NCBI RefSeq assembly: GCF_013294065.1
Contig: NZ_JABSNM010000013.1
Span: 59,554-123,553 of the forward strand
Source: Sphaerotilus uruguayifluvii
Lineage (GTDB): Bacteria; Pseudomonadota; Gammaproteobacteria; Burkholderiales; Burkholderiaceae_C
DNA length: 64,000 nt
Reading direction: 5' to 3'
In this document: one piece after another, positions 27,044 to 35,011 of the stretch
Layout of the letters: each line of letters opens with the position of its first letter
Position numbering within the stretch: the first letter of the stretch is position 1
Position numbers and translations under genes: made by a program
Notes under the pieces: generated by a model
Database searches by the model: none
Seen by the model: only the letters and a program-made list of their open reading frames with translations
What the model was told of the DNA's origin: nothing

Positions 27044-27642
27044 TTGGCGTCTCCCTTCTTGGCGGCTTCGGCGGCCAGGATGGCTTCGGCCAGTTCTTCC
27101 TCGGCCGACTTGGCCTGCTTCTTCTCGGTCGGGTCCTCGATCAGTCCCTGCAGGAAGGCGAAGCGCTTGATCAGCTCCGACACGCCCTGCAGACCCAGCA
27201 GCGCGAAGCCGGCGGGCACCAGCGCGAACACCGGCCAGCGCACCAGGCCGCCGGCGTTGGACGACATCTCGTGCGTCTCGAAGGCCTTGATGACCAGCGG
27301 CGTGACCATCGCGATCACGGTGATCACCAGCGGGAACAGGAAGCAGACGATGCCGAAGATGTCGACCTTGATCTGCGTGCGCTTGGAGAAGCGGCCCAGG
27401 ATCACGTCGATGCGCACATGTTCCTGGCGCAGCATGGTGTAGCCCGCGCCGAGCAGGAAGATCGCGGCGAACAGGTACCACTGGATCTCGAGCAGCGCGT
27501 TCGAGCTGGTGTTGAAGGCCTTGCGGACGATGGCGTTGCCGGCCGAGATCACGACGGTGATCAGGACCAGCCAGGCGACGCTGCGACCGACGCGTTCGGT
27601 GAACGCGTCGATCCATCTCGACAGTTGCAGTAGGGCAGTCAA
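27040..27642 (-). CDS. dctQ: TRAP transporter small membrane subunit (DctQ type)
   Basis: A 200-residue four-helix subunit that pairs with DctM. The frame is open further upstream to 27774, but no ATG fits; a TTG at 27642 sits 8 bases after a clear GGAG and just before LTALLQLSRWIDAFTERVG, so I take it as the start. Family features: WLVLITVVISAGNAIVRK, LEIQWYLFAAIFLLGAGYTM with the conserved Glu-x-x-Trp-Tyr, and EHVRIDVI. The C-terminal tail is long and charged (EEELAEAILAAEAAKKGD). Confidence 0.85.
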   Translation of the reverse strand: MTALLQLSRWIDAFTERVGRSVAWLVLITVVISAGNAIVRKAFNTSSNALLEIQWYLFAAIFLLGAGYTMLRQEHVRIDVILGRFSKRTQIKVDIFGIVCFLFPLVITVIAMVTPLVIKAFETHEMSSNAGGLVRWPVFALVPAGFALLGLQGVSELIKRFAFLQGLIEDPTEKKQAKSAEEELAEAILAAEAAKKGDAK

Positions 27643-27812
27643 GGGCTTGTCTCCGGAGAATGGAAAGGCGACGGCAATGGCGGGGGGAGGGCGGGCCGGA
27701 CCTGCCGGGGAGGTCCGGCGCGCAGTGGTCCGACATTGGCGCGTATCACACTCGAAAACCCTGAGCCGGCCCATCGGGTGTTACGACTACGCGGCACTAC
27801 GCAGTCCCGCGT

Positions 27813-27834
27813 GGCAGGGTTCACGAACCCTGCC
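27813..27834. promoter_or_regulatory. Perfect palindrome between dctQ and ybjN-like gene
   Basis: GGCAGGGTTC and GAACCCTGCC flank a 2-base centre. The palindrome is in the 305-base divergent spacer (27643-27947), about 170 bases upstream of dctQ and 115 upstream of the YbjN-like gene. No T run follows on either strand, so an operator is more likely than a terminator. I see no other feature in this spacer. Confidence 0.4.
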
Positions 27835-27947
27835 GTGCCGTGCGGCCGTCGAGTGTCCGGGCGGCGCGCTCGGGCGTCTTTGATCTCTCATGAGGCCGTG
27901 GCATCATGCACATGACGGTATGAGTATTCGCAGGGATGGGAGAATCC

Positions 27948-28415
27948 ATGAGGAAATTCGTGGTGGCTGGCCTGGCGGCTTTTGCCATGGCGGTGCCGGG
28001 CATGTCCGGAGCGGTCGAACTGGTGACCGCGAAATTCCCCCAGACGATCTTCCAGATCGCCCGGGGATATGGCAGCGCCGAGCTGAGCAAGGATGCTTCC
28101 GGCGATCCCAGGATCATCGGGCGCATCAACGGCATCAAGTACGGGATCTATTTCTACGGCTGCACCAACGGCGAGAACTGCGTCGACATCCAGTTCCTGT
28201 CTTCCTGGTCCGGCGCCAGCGTCTCCCAGTCGGACATGAACGACTGGAACCGGACGAGAAGGTTCGGCAAGGCCTATCTCGACCGGGAGGGCGACCCGGT
28301 GCTGGAAATGTCCGTGAACCTCGATCAGGGCGTGACGAAGGAAAATCTCGAGAAGACCTTCGAATGGTGGTCCCGGATCACCACGCAGTTCAAAAAGGAC
28401 AAGCTCGGGCAGTGA
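27948..28415 (+). CDS. Secreted YbjN-domain protein
   Basis: A 155-residue protein with a signal peptide (FVVAGLAAFAMAVPGMSGAVE). The mature part follows the YbjN/sensory transduction regulator-like pattern (GRINGIKYGIYFYGCTNGENCVDIQFLS, then WNRTRRFGKAYLDREGDPVLEM), with a probable disulfide between the two Cys of GCTNGENC. YbjN domains bind other proteins; exported members in Betaproteobacteria have no clear role. The start is the second of two in-frame ATGs, four codons after 27936, because the Lys-rich n-region begins there. Confidence 0.72.
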   Translation: MRKFVVAGLAAFAMAVPGMSGAVELVTAKFPQTIFQIARGYGSAELSKDASGDPRIIGRINGIKYGIYFYGCTNGENCVDIQFLSSWSGASVSQSDMNDWNRTRRFGKAYLDREGDPVLEMSVNLDQGVTKENLEKTFEWWSRITTQFKKDKLGQ

Positions 28416-28437
28416 GCTGCGGCGCGCGGCGCGGCGT

Positions 28438-29067
28438 TCAGCCCGCGGTGCGGCAGTGCTCGACCGCGTAGCGGATCAGCTCGGCCTGGCCCTCGATGCG
28501 CAGCTTGCGGCGGATGTTCTGGCGGTGCGTCTCGACGGTGCGCACGCTCAGGTCGTACTCGGCGGCGATCTGCTTGCTCGACAGCCCGCGCGCCAGGCAG
28601 GCGAGGATCTCGGCCTCGCGCTCGGACAGGATCGGGCGCGCGCTGTCGCTGCGCGCGGTCGGGCGCGACACGCTCGCGCTCAGGAAGGTGTCGCCGGCGG
28701 CGACCGCACGGATCGCGTCGGCGATGTCCGACGAGGGCGCGTCCTTCAGCACGTAGCCGCGTGCGCCGGCCTGCATCGCCTGGTGCACGTATTCCGGGTT
28801 GTCGTACATGCTCAGCACGATCACGTCGATCTCCGGCCAGCGCTCGCGGATCCGCGCGGTCAGCGCGATGCCGTTGACCTGCTTCATGCCGATGTCGGTC
28901 AGCACCAGCTGTGGCAGGCAGCGCTCGATCGCCTCGAGCGCGCTGTCGGCGTCGGCGGCCTCGCCGACGACCTGGAGGTCGGGCTGGCTGCTGATCAGCG
29001 TGCGCACGCCTTCGCGCACGAGCGGGTGGTCATCGACGATCAGGATTCGCATCGGGACGGCGGACAT
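28438..29067 (-). CDS. NarL/FixJ-type response regulator
   Basis: A 209-residue two-component regulator. The receiver domain begins MRILIVDDHPLVREG, has the phosphoryl-accepting Asp in LVLTDIGMKQVNG and the Lys in GYVLKDAPSS. A LuxR-type helix-turn-helix follows (LSEREAEILACLARGLSSKQ, then SVRTVETHRQNIRRKL). It overlaps the sensor kinase gene by 38 bases, so the two are co-translated partners. The true start may be the ATG five codons in. Targets are unknown; the neighbouring TRAP and YbjN genes lie just downstream on other transcripts. Confidence 0.9.
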   Translation of the reverse strand: MSAVPMRILIVDDHPLVREGVRTLISSQPDLQVVGEAADADSALEAIERCLPQLVLTDIGMKQVNGIALTARIRERWPEIDVIVLSMYDNPEYVHQAMQAGARGYVLKDAPSSDIADAIRAVAAGDTFLSASVSRPTARSDSARPILSEREAEILACLARGLSSKQIAAEYDLSVRTVETHRQNIRRKLRIEGQAELIRYAVEHCRTAG

Positions 29068-30529
29068 CGGTGGGGGACGGAAGGGACGCGGCGGACACGG
29101 CGGACGGCGCGGGCTGGGCCGGGGGCGGCGTCAGCCGGCGGATGGCGTCGGCGCCGATCTGCGCGACGACGCGCGTGGCGCCCGGGCGCGACTGTACCCG
29201 GAACTCGCCGCCGATCGACTCGATGCGCTCGCGCATGTTGAGCAGGCCGATGCCGCGGCGCGGATCGGCACGGATCGCGGCGGTGTCGAAGCCGTGGCCG
29301 TCGTCGCTGACCGTCAGCCGCACGTCGCCGCCGCGGTAGATCAGCCGCAGGTCGACCCGGCCGGCGCCGGCGTGCTTGTCGATGTTGGTCAGCGCCTCCT
29401 GCGTGATGCGGAACAGCACGGTGTTGACCGCCTCGGGCAGGTCCTGCTCGAGGCCGCCGATGCGCATGAAGAAGGCGAGCTGCGCATGCTCGGCGAACTC
29501 CTCGCCGAGGTGGCGCAGCGCGCTGGGCAGGCCCAGCGTGTCGAGCACCACCGGACGCAGCCGGTGCGAGATGTCGCGCACCTCGCCCAGCGCCTCGTCG
29601 ATGCGACGGCGCGCACGCTCGAGCGAGCCGGGCACGCGGCCGTGCTCGCGGCGCAGCTGCTCCATCGTGCTGTCCATCAGCAGCTTGATCGACACCAGCG
29701 TCTGGCCGGTGCCGTCGTGCAGCTCGCGCGAGAGGTGGGCGCGCTCGTTCTCCTGCGACTGCACCACCTGGCGCGCCAGCAGCTGCAGCTGCGCGTCGGC
29801 GGCGCGGTACTCGCTGAGGTTCATCGCCAGCGCGCTGCCGCCCACCAGCACCAGCGCCAGCAGCGCGATGCCGGCGATCCAGCCGGTGGTCTTGTCGATG
29901 TTGGCGCGGCCCTCGCGCTCGAGCGCGTCGAGTGTGGCCTGCACGTCGTCGAGGTAGATGCCGGTGCCGACCATCCAGCCCCAGCGCTGCAGTCCGACGA
30001 CATAGCCCAGCTTCGGCGCGACCTGGCGCGACGAGGGCTTGTTCCAGACGTAGCGGAAGTAGCCCTGGCCCTGGCGGGCCCGTGCGACCAGCTCCTGCAC
30101 CACCGGCAGGCCGTCGCGGTCGCGGATGTCCCAGAGGTTCTGCCCGACCAGCTCGGGCTGGTGCGGCAGCACTAGGCAGCGCCCGCTGTAGTCGTAGACG
30201 AAGAAGTAGCCGTCGCCGCCGTCGTAGTCGAAGGCGGCCAGGATGCGCGCGGCCTCGGCCTGCGTGGCGGCGTCGTCGCGGCCGCTGTCGTAGAGCGGAC
30301 GCACCATGTTCATCGCCATCTCGACGTGATGGCGCAGCTCGGCCTCCTTGCTGGCGAGGTAGGCCGACTCGACGAGCTGGCGCTCCTCGCGCGCGAGGTC
30401 CTGGGCCTGCGAGCGCACCGCCAGCGCGATCAGCGCGATGGCCGCCAGCAGCGGCAGCACCGCCAGCAGCAGGATGCGCCGGCGCAGCCGCCGCGGGCCG
30501 TGCGGCTCAGGCGCGGTGGCCGCGGGCAT
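29030..30529 (-). CDS. Cache-domain sensor histidine kinase (NarX/DegS-like)
   Basis: A 499-residue inner-membrane kinase: helix 1 near residues 19-40, a periplasmic single Cache domain about 45-195 (DGYFFVYDYSGRCLVLPHQP, GWMVGTGIYLDDV), helix 2 near 205-225, a HisKA_3 box with the phospho-His in ERAHLSRELHDGTGQTL, and an HATPase domain (DKHAGAGRVDLRL, VSDDGHGFD, GIGLLNMRERIESIGG). This architecture senses small carboxylates or amines. It overlaps its cognate regulator. A 30-residue basic/proline tail ends the protein. Confidence 0.9.
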   Translation of the reverse strand: MPAATAPEPHGPRRLRRRILLLAVLPLLAAIALIALAVRSQAQDLAREERQLVESAYLASKEAELRHHVEMAMNMVRPLYDSGRDDAATQAEAARILAAFDYDGGDGYFFVYDYSGRCLVLPHQPELVGQNLWDIRDRDGLPVVQELVARARQGQGYFRYVWNKPSSRQVAPKLGYVVGLQRWGWMVGTGIYLDDVQATLDALEREGRANIDKTTGWIAGIALLALVLVGGSALAMNLSEYRAADAQLQLLARQVVQSQENERAHLSRELHDGTGQTLVSIKLLMDSTMEQLRREHGRVPGSLERARRRIDEALGEVRDISHRLRPVVLDTLGLPSALRHLGEEFAEHAQLAFFMRIGGLEQDLPEAVNTVLFRITQEALTNIDKHAGAGRVDLRLIYRGGDVRLTVSDDGHGFDTAAIRADPRRGIGLLNMRERIESIGGEFRVQSRPGATRVVAQIGADAIRRLTPPPAQPAPSAVSAASLPSPTDVRRPDANPDRR

Positions 30530-30535
30530 GGCGCA

Positions 30536-30883
30536 TCAGGCCTGCGTGGCCTGGGCGTGCAGCTTGGCCGCGCGCGCGCCGCTGCGGCAGAAGGCCAGCA
30601 GCGGGCGCGGCAGCGTCGCCAGCAGCTCGGCGAAGCGGGCGATCTCCTCGGGGCTCTGGTAGCCGCCGGCCACCGGCAGGTGCACGTACTGCAGGCCCGC
30701 GGCGCGGGCGGCCGTCTCGATCTCGGCGCTGGTGGGCTGGTCCGGACCGTGCTCGAAGTCGGGGCGGTTGTTGACGACGCTGCGGAAGCCCGCCGCGGCC
30801 ACTTCGGCCATCGCGGCCGGGGTGAGCTGCGGCGCGACGCAGAAGTCCTCGGTGACGCGCTGGATCGGCAGGGAAGTGCTCAT
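30536..30883 (-). CDS. TIGR01244/Blh-like protein phosphatase-fold protein
   Basis: A 115-residue protein of the beta-lactamase-hydrolase-like (DUF442) family. It has the dual-specificity-phosphatase fold with the P-loop FCRSGARA (Cys, then Arg five later) near the C-terminus and FRSVVNNRPDFE near residue 33. In some bacteria this domain is fused to a sulfide-handling persulfide dioxygenase or metallo-hydrolase; here it stands alone. It lies 6 bases past the kinase start side on the same strand and could be in its operon. Exact activity unknown. Confidence 0.78.
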   Translation of the reverse strand: MSTSLPIQRVTEDFCVAPQLTPAAMAEVAAAGFRSVVNNRPDFEHGPDQPTSAEIETAARAAGLQYVHLPVAGGYQSPEEIARFAELLATLPRPLLAFCRSGARAAKLHAQATQA

Positions 30884-30954
30884 CGGAAACCTCGCTTGGG
30901 GCGGGAGTGGGAAAAGAGGGCCGGGGCCGTCCGGCGCCGGCGCGAGCGGGCGGA

Positions 30955-31401
30955 TCAGCCCGCCAGCGCGCGCTTGACCGCGGCCGACACCAGCGCCATG
31001 TCGGCCTTGCCGGCGAGCTGCTGCTTGACCGCGCCCATGACCTGGCCCATCGCGCCGGGACCGGTGGCGCCCAGGCCGGCGACGATGGCCTGCACGGCGG
31101 CGTCGATCTCCTCGGCGCTCAGGCGCTGCGGCAGGTAGACCTCCAGCACCTTCAGCTCGGCCGACTCCTTGTCGGCCAGGTCGGTGCGGCCGGCGGCCGT
31201 GAACTGACCGATCGAGTCCTTGCGCTGCTTGATCAGGCGGTCGACGACCGCGACGACGGCCGCGTCGTCCAGCGTGATCTGCTCGTCGACTTCCTTCTGC
31301 TTGACCGCGGCCAGCAGCAGGCGGATGGTGCCCAGGCGCTCGCTGTCCTTCGCGCGCATCGCATCCTTCATGTCGGCGGTGATCTGGTCCTTGAGGCTCA
31401 T
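30955..31401 (-). CDS. yqeY: YqeY/GatB-like domain protein
   Basis: A 148-residue helical protein of the YqeY family, related to the tail domain of the tRNA amidotransferase subunit GatB. It opens SLKDQITADMKDAMRAKDSE and shows LPQRLSAEEIDAAVQAI and the glycine-rich end MGQVMGAVKQQLAGKADM. It follows rpsU on the same strand, the usual rpsU-yqeY-dnaG order of Betaproteobacteria, although dnaG is not present here. Probable role in translation or tRNA-dependent amidation; not proven. Confidence 0.9.
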   Translation of the reverse strand: MSLKDQITADMKDAMRAKDSERLGTIRLLLAAVKQKEVDEQITLDDAAVVAVVDRLIKQRKDSIGQFTAAGRTDLADKESAELKVLEVYLPQRLSAEEIDAAVQAIVAGLGATGPGAMGQVMGAVKQQLAGKADMALVSAAVKRALAG

Positions 31402-31428
31402 GGTGGGTTCCTTGATGGTCTGAAAACG

Positions 31429-31459
31429 ACAAAACCCGCGACGGCGTCCCGCGCGGGTT
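31429..31459 (-). terminator. Terminator or attenuator between rpsU and yqeY
   Basis: Arms AACCCGCG (31433-31440) and CGCGGGTT (31452-31459) with an 11-base loop, followed on the minus strand by TTTTG. It lies 48 bases past the rpsU stop and just before the yqeY start, so it limits read-through from rpsU into yqeY. Confidence 0.7.
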
Positions 31460-31506
31460 CTGGCAGTGTCTGACGGGACGGGTCCGCGCGGGGCGGACCT
31501 TGTCGA

Positions 31507-31719
31507 TCAGTACAGGCGCTTGGGCAGCTGCATCGAGCGCACGCGCTTGTAGTGGCGCTTGACGGCCGCGGCCTTCTTGCGCTTGCGCTCTGCGGTCGGC
31601 TTCTCGTAGAACTCGCGCGCGCGCAGCTCGGGCAGCAGGCCCAGCTTCTCGATCGTGCGCTTGAAGCGACGCAGGGCAACGTCGAACGGCTCGTTTTCCT
31701 TGACTCGGATGGTCGTCAT
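31507..31719 (-). CDS. rpsU: 30S ribosomal protein S21
   Basis: A 70-residue basic protein of the small subunit: [20 protein letters not shown], then [20 protein letters not shown] and the [17 protein letters not shown] end. S21 helps mRNA pairing at initiation. Length and sequence are standard. The start is the ATG before TTIRVKENE; the open frame reaches further upstream without homology. Confidence 0.96.
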   Translation of the reverse strand: MTTIRVKENEPFDVALRRFKRTIEKLGLLPELRAREFYEKPTAERKRKKAAAVKRHYKRVRSMQLPKRLY

Positions 31720-31910
31720 GAACTGAAGGATCCTTCGGTTGTGTCCTCGGTGGCCGGCGCGGGGTTTTCCGGAAACCCAGATGTCGTCGACTCGATCGGA
31801 CTTCTTTGCCAGCAAAGCCGCGGATTGTAGCCCAGGTTTTGCCGACAGTGGTGAATTCGTGAGTGTAGCAGCTGGAGGGCGCTCCGGCGCCGTCCGGAGC
31901 CGCTTTTCCG

Positions 31911-33143
31911 TCATCCGGCGCGCGCGCCGGCCTGCGTGGCCGCCATCGCGTCGGCGCAGGCCGCGGCGCTGGCCCAGGCCCACTGGAAGTTGTAGCCGCC
32001 GAGCCAGCCGGTCACGTCGACCACCTCGCCGATGAAGTGCAGGCCCGGCACCTGGCGGCTCTCGAGCGACTGCGAGCTCAGCTCGCGGGTGTCGACGCCG
32101 CCGGCCATGACCTCGGCCTTCTTCCAGCCGGCGTCGCCGGCGGGCTGCAGCGACCAGGCGCGCGCGCGCTGCGCCAGCGCCTGCAGGTCGCGGTCGCGGC
32201 ATTCGGGCATCGGGCGGGCCGCGTCCAGGCCGGCGCCGGCCAGCCAGGCCTCGGCCAGCCGGGCGGGCAGCAGCGTGGCGAATTCGTTGCCGAGCTGGCG
32301 GCGCGATCCCTGCTTGGCCTGCATCAGCCGCGCGGCCAGGTCCAGCCCCGGCGTCAGGTCGATCTCGATCGGCTGGCCCGGCCGCCAGAAGCTGGAGATC
32401 TGCAGGATGCCGGGGCCGCTCAGGCCGCGGTGGGTGAAGAGCAGGTCTTCCAGGAAGGTGGTGCGCGCCTTGCCGGTGCCGCAGGAGATGCCGGCCGGCA
32501 GCGCGATGCCCGACAGGGCCGCGAACGGCGCCCAGGCCTGCGCGTCGAAGGTGAGCGGCACCAGCGCCGGCCGCGGCGCGATCACGCCCAGGCCGAACTG
32601 CTGCGCCACCTTCAGGCCGAAGTCGGTCGCGCCGATGGCCGGCACCGGCAGGCCGCCGGTGGCGATGACCAGGCGCGGCGCGGTCACCGGGCCGGCGTCG
32701 GTGTCGAGCTCGAAGCGGGGCGTCTCGCCCTCGGTGCGGCGGATGCCGTGCACGCCGCAGGGCTGGCGTCGGATGACGCCGCCGGCCTCGCCCTCGCGCA
32801 GCAGCATCGCGATGATGTCCTCGGCGCTGCGGTCGCAGAAGAGCTGGCCCTTGTGCTTCTCGTGGAAGGCGATGCGGTGGCGCTGCACCAGCGCGATGAA
32901 GTCGGCCGGCGTGTAGCGCGACAGCGCCGAGCGCGCGAAGCGCGGATTGTCGGAGAGGTAGTTGGCGGGACCGGCGTCGCGGTTGGTGAAGTTGCAGCGC
33001 CCGCCGCCGGAGATGCGGATCTTCTCGGCGACCCGGTCCGAGTGGTCGAGCAGCAGCACGCGCAGGCCCTGCTGGCCGGCGCGCGCCGCACAGAAAAGGC
33101 CGGCAGCGCCGGCCCCGACGATGATGGCGTCGAAATGTTCCAT
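31911..33143 (-). CDS. HI0933/BaiN-family flavoprotein
   Basis: A 410-residue FAD-dependent oxidoreductase-like protein. The FAD-binding motif [17 protein letters not shown] is at the N-terminus, followed by the family hallmark [14 protein letters not shown] and [17 protein letters not shown]; the C-terminal part closes with VAGG-like and [20 protein letters not shown]. The exact substrate is unknown in the family. Its stop lies 191 bases from the rpsU start side. It stands next to the PQQ locus without obvious link. Confidence 0.88.
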   Translation of the reverse strand: MEHFDAIIVGAGAAGLFCAARAGQQGLRVLLLDHSDRVAEKIRISGGGRCNFTNRDAGPANYLSDNPRFARSALSRYTPADFIALVQRHRIAFHEKHKGQLFCDRSAEDIIAMLLREGEAGGVIRRQPCGVHGIRRTEGETPRFELDTDAGPVTAPRLVIATGGLPVPAIGATDFGLKVAQQFGLGVIAPRPALVPLTFDAQAWAPFAALSGIALPAGISCGTGKARTTFLEDLLFTHRGLSGPGILQISSFWRPGQPIEIDLTPGLDLAARLMQAKQGSRRQLGNEFATLLPARLAEAWLAGAGLDAARPMPECRDRDLQALAQRARAWSLQPAGDAGWKKAEVMAGGVDTRELSSQSLESRQVPGLHFIGEVVDVTGWLGGYNFQWAWASAAACADAMAATQAGARAG

Positions 33144-33192
33144 CGCGCGGATTATCCCGGAGCCGGGCCGCGCGACTGCGGGCGGACCCGGC

Positions 33193-34080
33193 TCAGACCG
33201 GGTGCCAGTCCAGGTTGGCCCGGGCGAACATCGCCTTGAGCGCGCCGCTCTCGGCCAGGCCGTTGACCGCGCCCTGGAGCGCCTGCGCCAGGTCGGTGGC
33301 GGACTTCTTCGTCGCCATGCCGACGGCCCAGCCGTCCTTCGGGGCCCGCGGCATCGGGATCGGCTCGATGGCGTAGCGGCTGTCGCCGCGCAGCACCGTC
33401 TCGAGCTCCGAGCGCAGGCCGGCCGCGGCCACGACCTCGCCGCGCTGCAGCATCTGCGCCGCGATCACGCCGTTGTCGATCTTGGTCGTCAGCGTGTCGC
33501 GCAGCATGCCCGACTCCGCGCCGATCATCAGCCAGCCGGCCAGCGACTGGCCCGGCACCGCGATCTTCTGGCCCTTGAGCGGCTCCAGGCTGTCGAGCAC
33601 CGGCACCTTCGACAGGTCGCGTGCGACGACGACGCGCTCGCGCCAGTACGGGCCGAAGATGCTGACCTGCGGGTTCTCCTGCATCAGCGGGCGGTCGACC
33701 GGGACATGCAGCAGCACGTCGGCCGGGCCGTAGCCGAGGTAATGGCCCTTCCAGACCATGTTGCGCAGGTCGTCGTTCATGTTCTCGTCGGCCGTGAACG
33801 GCAGCAGCGAGACCTTCACGCCGAGCGACTGCGCCAGCGCGCGCGCCAGCTCGATCTCGATGCCCTGGCCACGGTCGTGGAAGGGCGGCAGCTCGTTGTA
33901 CAGGCCGACGCTCAGGCGGCCGAGCGTGCGCACGCGCTCGAGCGCGCTGGGCGCGCCGTCCTGGGCCTGCGCGCCCTCGATGCCGAGCAGCGCGCCCAGG
34001 CCGAGCGCGGTGCCGCGACCGAGCAGGCCGCGGCGGCTCATCGGGGAGGAGGGCGTGGAGGGGGAACGGTTGGACGTCAT
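33193..34080 (-). CDS. Quinoprotein-associated periplasmic substrate-binding protein
   Basis: A 295-residue family-3 solute-binding protein with a twin-arginine-like signal (SRRGLLGRGTALGLGALLG, cut after AQA near 40). The binding fold is visible from LSVGLYNELPPFHDRGQGIE, typical of the MoxJ/XoxJ-like proteins that accompany PQQ alcohol dehydrogenases. In methylotrophs such proteins are thought to help dehydrogenase maturation or interaction rather than import. It is followed by no transporter gene, and lies 120 bases after pedF on the same strand, so it is probably co-transcribed with the cytochrome. Confidence 0.83.
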   Translation of the reverse strand: MTSNRSPSTPSSPMSRRGLLGRGTALGLGALLGIEGAQAQDGAPSALERVRTLGRLSVGLYNELPPFHDRGQGIEIELARALAQSLGVKVSLLPFTADENMNDDLRNMVWKGHYLGYGPADVLLHVPVDRPLMQENPQVSIFGPYWRERVVVARDLSKVPVLDSLEPLKGQKIAVPGQSLAGWLMIGAESGMLRDTLTTKIDNGVIAAQMLQRGEVVAAAGLRSELETVLRGDSRYAIEPIPMPRAPKDGWAVGMATKKSATDLAQALQGAVNGLAESGALKAMFARANLDWHPV

Positions 34081-34200
34081 GTCGATGTCTCCTGGATGTC
34101 CGGCCCGGTCCTGTCGTCCGTGGAGGACACGGACGACATCCGGCGAGGCCGTGATTGTGCTGCGACCGGCGTCCCGGGCCGGCAGGGGGCCCGAATCCGC

Positions 34201-34677
34201 TCAGTCGTTGATCGGCTTCTCGCGGCGGTTTTCCAGATAGGCCTTGATCGCCCAGAAGGCTTCCTGGGTCAGCATGCCCTCGAACGGCGGCATGTAGACG
34301 GCACCGTTGCGCACCTTGCCCTTGCGCACGCTGGTCAGGAAGTACTCGTCGATCTCGGCGACGCAGGCGGCACGGCGCTTGGCGTCAGCCACGCCGGCGC
34401 AGTCACCGTCGAGCTTGCGCAGGTCCGGGGCGATGCCGCCGGAGATCGCTTCCAGGCCGTGGCAGCGCGCGCAGTTCTGGTTGAAGGCCGAGGCGCCGAT
34501 CGCGATCGCCTTGTCGTTCTTGCGGTACGGGTTGGTCGCACGCCATTCTTCGCCCAGCTGCGGCAGGCTCGAGGTGTCGACGGCCTGGGGCGTCACGTCG
34601 CCATGGGCCAGGGCCTGGCCGCCGAGGGTGGCGAAAGCAGCCAGGATCGCTGCGCGGAAGAGGTTGCCACGTGCCAT
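34201..34677 (-). CDS. pedF: Cytochrome c550, PedF family
   Basis: A 158-residue periplasmic c-type cytochrome with a signal peptide (FRAAILAAFATLGGQALAHG). One haem site CARCHG is at about residue 69, and an axial Met is in VYMPPFEGML near 130. An inserted Cys pair (DGDCAGVADAKRRAACVAE) is characteristic of the PedF group. It takes electrons from a PQQ-dependent alcohol dehydrogenase. A sigma-54 promoter sits 67 bases upstream. The start is the ATG at the basic signal peptide; the frame stays open far upstream. Confidence 0.92.
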   Translation of the reverse strand: MARGNLFRAAILAAFATLGGQALAHGDVTPQAVDTSSLPQLGEEWRATNPYRKNDKAIAIGASAFNQNCARCHGLEAISGGIAPDLRKLDGDCAGVADAKRRAACVAEIDEYFLTSVRKGKVRNGAVYMPPFEGMLTQEAFWAIKAYLENRREKPIND

Positions 34678-34743
34678 TCGTGTCTCCGTTGGGTTCGGGA
34701 TGCGGGGTCGCATCGGTTGTTCGGGTTGGGTTGGCATCGTTTC

Positions 34744-34760
34744 TGCAATCACTGTGCCAA
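34744..34760 (-). promoter_or_regulatory. Sigma-54 (RpoN) promoter for pedF
   Basis: On the minus strand, TTGGCACAGTGATTGCA matches the -24/-12 consensus TTGGCAC-N4/5-TTGCA, with the GG and GC 12 bases apart as required. It lies 67 bases before pedF and 250 bases from the divergent sigma-54 activator gene. I see no other feature in the remainder of this spacer (34678-35011) that I can name, though the activator binding sites should be there. Confidence 0.85.
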
Positions 34761-35011
34761 GCCTGAAAACAGGCGTGGATGCGGTGGCAAAACCAGGGTC
34801 TGTCCGGAGCTGGAGCGTTCCGGGTGCTTCCGATTTGCGCGGCATCATGGTGATTTCCCGCGGTCTGTGACAAGTGAACGGGCGGCGTGTGCGAATTGAT
34901 GACAACCCGGGGCCCGGTGCGCGCGCTGATCGCGAACACTTCGACCCTTCGGGGGAAGCGCGCGACAATGGCGTCTCGCGCCCACCCCAGAAAGACACAC
35001 CAGGAGACAGC

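Noticed and set aside
25364..27736. 790-residue frame that would fuse DctM to an N-terminal extension
   Set aside because: The first 230 residues are an out-of-frame reading of dctQ. DctM homology starts at the GTG at 27043.
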